From JALZVT01 sp964519335 (GTDB lineage Bacteria > Pseudomonadota > Gammaproteobacteria > Pseudomonadales > Azotimanducaceae): 25,743 nt of DNA. The notes beneath the pieces are model-generated. The model did not search any database, was not told the DNA's origin, and saw only the letters and a list, made by a program, of their open reading frames with translations. Shown piece by piece: positions 23,638-25,743 of the stretch (position 1 is the first letter of the stretch; every line of letters begins with the position of its first letter). Made by a program: the position numbers and the translations under genes. The DNA lies in the NCBI GenBank assembly GCA_964519335.1, contig CAZFIA010000045.1:1-25743 (forward strand), read 5' to 3'.

Positions 23638-24300
23638 GTGAAACGCCTGATGTCGATTACCGGTACTACTCTATTGCTTGCCATGTTGGCCGGCATTAGC
23701 GGCTGCGATTCTGTTTATTACGGCGCCTGGGAGCAGTTTGGCTTCGAGAAGCGGGATCTGCTGGTGAGGAATGTCGAAGCTGCGATTGAATCTCAGGAAG
23801 AGGCCAAAGAACAGTTCAAGTCTGCGCTCGATCAGTTCGAGAGCGTCGTCAATATCGAAGACAGCGATCTAAAGAGCATGTACGAAAGCCTTTCAGATGA
23901 GTTTGACGAGGCTAACGATCGCGCCGAAGCGGTTACCGAACACATCGACGATGTCGAAGACGTATCGGAAGATCTGTTTGCAGAGTGGCGCACCGAGATT
24001 GAACAATATTCCAGTGCCGAACTTAAGCGATCAAGCCAAACACAACTACGCACCACAGAAACAAAGTACAAAGCTCTACTTGGTTCGATGCGTAAGGCCG
24101 AAGATCGAATGGAACCCGTGCTAAATGTGTTTCGCGATCAGGTGTTGTATCTAAAACACAATCTTAACGCCCAAGCGATCTCAGGATTACGATCTGAACT
24201 TAATGCGGTTGAAAACGACGTGTCTATTTTGATTGCAGATATGGAAGAATCTATTTCGCGATCGCAGGCGTTTATCGAAGACATTGAGGCCGGTGCCTGA
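23638..24300 (+). CDS. DUF2959 family lipoprotein
   Basis: A 220-residue protein of the DUF2959 family, function unknown. The signal peptide ends in a lipobox ISGC with Cys23. The start of the mature protein, DSVYYGAWEQFGFEKRDLL, is the family hallmark. The rest is a long acidic helical region rich in Glu, Asp, Gln and Ala with heptad-like spacing (EAAIESQEEAKEQFKSALDQ, RAEAVTEHIDDVEDVSEDL), so a coiled coil is likely. The start is GTG at 23638 with GGAG about ten bases upstream. Four bases separate its stop from the following GTG of the crotonase gene, so they may be co-transcribed although the functions look unrelated. Confidence 0.92.
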   Translation: MKRLMSITGTTLLLAMLAGISGCDSVYYGAWEQFGFEKRDLLVRNVEAAIESQEEAKEQFKSALDQFESVVNIEDSDLKSMYESLSDEFDEANDRAEAVTEHIDDVEDVSEDLFAEWRTEIEQYSSAELKRSSQTQLRTTETKYKALLGSMRKAEDRMEPVLNVFRDQVLYLKHNLNAQAISGLRSELNAVENDVSILIADMEESISRSQAFIEDIEAGA

Positions 24301-24304
24301 TCGA

Positions 24305-25099
24305 GTGAGTGCGGTCGATGCAAGTTCCTACGAGAACATACTCTTAGAAGTAACAGGGCCGTCCGCGCTTATCACCATAAATCGGGTGGACAAGCACAAC
24401 GCTATTTCACTTGCTACGCTTGCAGAAATGCAGGCTGCAGTTGCGTCGGTTGAAGCGGACGATAGCGTTCGAGTGTTAACCATAACCGGGGCCGGTGGGC
24501 GTGCCTTTGCAGCAGGTAGCGATCTTGCCGAGGTGATTGACCGCGACCTCAAAAAAGCGCTCGAACCCATAGTGCAGGGACTTGCTGATCAACTGGAGCG
24601 TATGCCCAAGCCTACTATTGCGGCCATTGACGGAATCTGTATGGGCGGTGGACTAGAGGTAGCGCTTGGCTGTGACTTACGCATTGCAACGCCTGAGTCT
24701 CGATTTGCTACACCGGAAGGCAAACTCGGCATTATTCCGGGTGGTGGCGCCACAGCGCGATTACCACGCATTGTGGGTCGCGGTTGGGGTATGGAAATGC
24801 TCTTAATGGGCGAGCCCATTGATGCTGCCCGCGCACTGCAGATAGGTTTGGTTACCCGCGTCGTCGAGCGCGCTGAATTGCTGCCGGAGGCTGAGCGAAT
24901 GTCGTCGCAGCTAGCCCAGTTTGCGCCTTTTGTGCCGCGTACCATGAAGGCCATGGTCAACTTCGGGATGGAAGGTAGCCTGGCCTCGGCCCTTATGTTC
25001 GAGAAATACGCGCAAGGCGCGCTGGTGCAAACCGAGGATAAGATTGAAGGAATTTCGGCATTTCTCGAGAAACGTAAGCCTGAATTCAAAGGGCGCTAG
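24305..25099 (+). CDS. enoyl-CoA hydratase/isomerase (crotonase) family protein
   Basis: Crotonase-fold enzyme, probably hydrating 2-enoyl-CoA in beta-oxidation. Landmarks are INRVDKHNAIS, the oxyanion-hole segment RAFAAGSDLAEV, then IDGICMGGGLEVALGCDLRIA with the first catalytic Glu and FATPEGKLGIIPGGGATARLPRIVG with the second, so both acids of a hydratase are present. From GTG 24305 the product has 264 residues, the usual size. A GTG at 24293, overlapping the previous gene, is an alternative with GAGG close upstream, and the frame is open further back to 24233. It may be transcribed with the DUF2959 gene. Confidence 0.92.
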   Translation: MSAVDASSYENILLEVTGPSALITINRVDKHNAISLATLAEMQAAVASVEADDSVRVLTITGAGGRAFAAGSDLAEVIDRDLKKALEPIVQGLADQLERMPKPTIAAIDGICMGGGLEVALGCDLRIATPESRFATPEGKLGIIPGGGATARLPRIVGRGWGMEMLLMGEPIDAARALQIGLVTRVVERAELLPEAERMSSQLAQFAPFVPRTMKAMVNFGMEGSLASALMFEKYAQGALVQTEDKIEGISAFLEKRKPEFKGR

Positions 25100-25242
25100 C
25101 CAGGGGCCTGGCGTCCTGACGAAGCCGCTTTAACCCTCGATTATTCAGGATTTTCTCCAGTTTTACGTGGTTGCCGCGCCCCATACCTTCGGTGATACTC
25201 AGGGTCTTCTGGTAATAATAAATACAGGTAAAGGGGGAAACT

Positions 25243-25740
25243 ATGGCGATTGACAAGTTCCCGGTTGAGGGGAGCCACATCATGATGTTTGCGCGCTCGG
25301 TAGGCGATGACAATCAAATCTATTACGACGATGACTATGCAAAGGGCACCGAACCCGGGCATGTTATTGCGCCACCCACATTCGCGCAGTCCAGCGCTCA
25401 GTTTGATCCGGATTATTTCCTGCGTCCAAAGATCGGCGGAGACTGGTTCGGATCGGGCAAAGAACCCACGGGCGTTAAGAAATCTTCCGGTGGTGGTGGG
25501 GGGGGTAACGGTGGCGGTCTGCACGCAGAACAACACTTTGAATACCATCGTCATCCCGCACCAGGTGATGTATTGCAGGCGACCACCAAGCCGGGCAAGA
25601 CCTGGGAAAAAGAAGGTAAACGCTCGGGCAAGTTGGTGTTTACAGAGTCGGTTACTGAGTACCGCGATCAAAATGGCGAACTGGTAATCACGGCTACAGG
25701 CGTTGGCGTTCGTACCGAACGACCTGTGGATTCCAAGTAG
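25243..25740 (+). CDS. MaoC-like N-terminal (hot-dog fold) dehydratase domain protein with polyglycine insert
   Basis: A 165-residue protein resembling the N-terminal half of MaoC-type (R)-specific enoyl-CoA hydratases (MaoC_dehydrat_N): FARSVGDDNQIYYDDDYAKG, HVIAPPTFAQS, then GLHAEQHFEYHRHPAPGDVL and VTEYRDQNGELVITATGVGV. The usual active hot-dog His/Asp pair normally sits in a partner subunit, so a second MaoC gene may lie just downstream of the window. Residues 81-92 are SSGGGGGGNGGG, encoded over a run of eight G (25498-25505). The ATG at 25243 has a strong AAGGGGG upstream. The stop TAG is three bases from the window end. Confidence 0.85.
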   Translation: MAIDKFPVEGSHIMMFARSVGDDNQIYYDDDYAKGTEPGHVIAPPTFAQSSAQFDPDYFLRPKIGGDWFGSGKEPTGVKKSSGGGGGGNGGGLHAEQHFEYHRHPAPGDVLQATTKPGKTWEKEGKRSGKLVFTESVTEYRDQNGELVITATGVGVRTERPVDSK

Positions 25741-25743
25741 GGG

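Noticed and set aside
24589..25089. 166-residue minus-strand ORF opposite the crotonase gene
   Set aside because: The plus strand encodes a complete crotonase with catalytic motifs; the minus ORF has no recognisable domain and no ribosome binding site evidence.
25141..25671. 176-residue minus-strand ORF opposite the MaoC-like gene
   Set aside because: Composition looks random and the plus-strand gene has a strong Shine-Dalgarno and conserved motifs.

Overview
The window looks like chromosomal DNA of a free-living, probably marine, gammaproteobacterium. The grounds are an OmpR/EnvZ pair close to E. coli OmpR in motif content, an OmpA with calcium-binding type 3 repeats, a DUF2959 lipoprotein, convergent ppk and ppx genes as in Pseudomonas, and many fatty-acid and acyl-CoA enzymes. 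It is moderately GC-rich by eye, uses GTG starts often, and shows no phage, IS, tRNA, rRNA or CRISPR. A run of 100 N marks it as draft sequence.

Layout. 1-7114: the 3' part of ppk1 (+) meets a minus-strand row read acyl-CoA dehydrogenase, lemA, M48 protease, ppx. ppk1 and ppx overlap tail to tail. 7238-9306: a flavin reductase (+) faces an LLM-type oxidoreductase and an SDR (-), which are translationally coupled. 9325-9396: three 24-bp palindromic repeats. 9412-11915: a MATE exporter and an Fpg/Nei-type glycosylase (+). 11930-16122: a minus-strand operon of SMP-30-like lactonase, LCAD-like dehydrogenase, alpha/beta hydrolase, and a protein joining a CinA/PncC-like half to an NMN adenylyltransferase-like half. 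16412-18410: a repeat-rich lipoprotein and a thiolase, each followed by a terminator. 18631-19426: a secreted helical protein broken by the N gap. 19538-21656: ompR-envZ. 21657-22178: a 521-bp region with a promoter, a strongly foldable segment and a terminator, probably an undescribed small RNA. 22179-25740: OmpA-like porin, DUF2959 lipoprotein, enoyl-CoA hydratase and a MaoC-like hot-dog protein.

Themes. The window holds polyphosphate turnover, beta-oxidation-type metabolism (two dehydrogenases, a hydratase, a MaoC-like protein and a thiolase in separate units), and an envelope block in which EnvZ/OmpR, the putative sRNA and OmpA are consecutive. The least expected items are the putative sRNA, the CinA/NadD-like fusion, the repeat lipoprotein, and an assembly gap that is probably an artefact splitting one intact gene.
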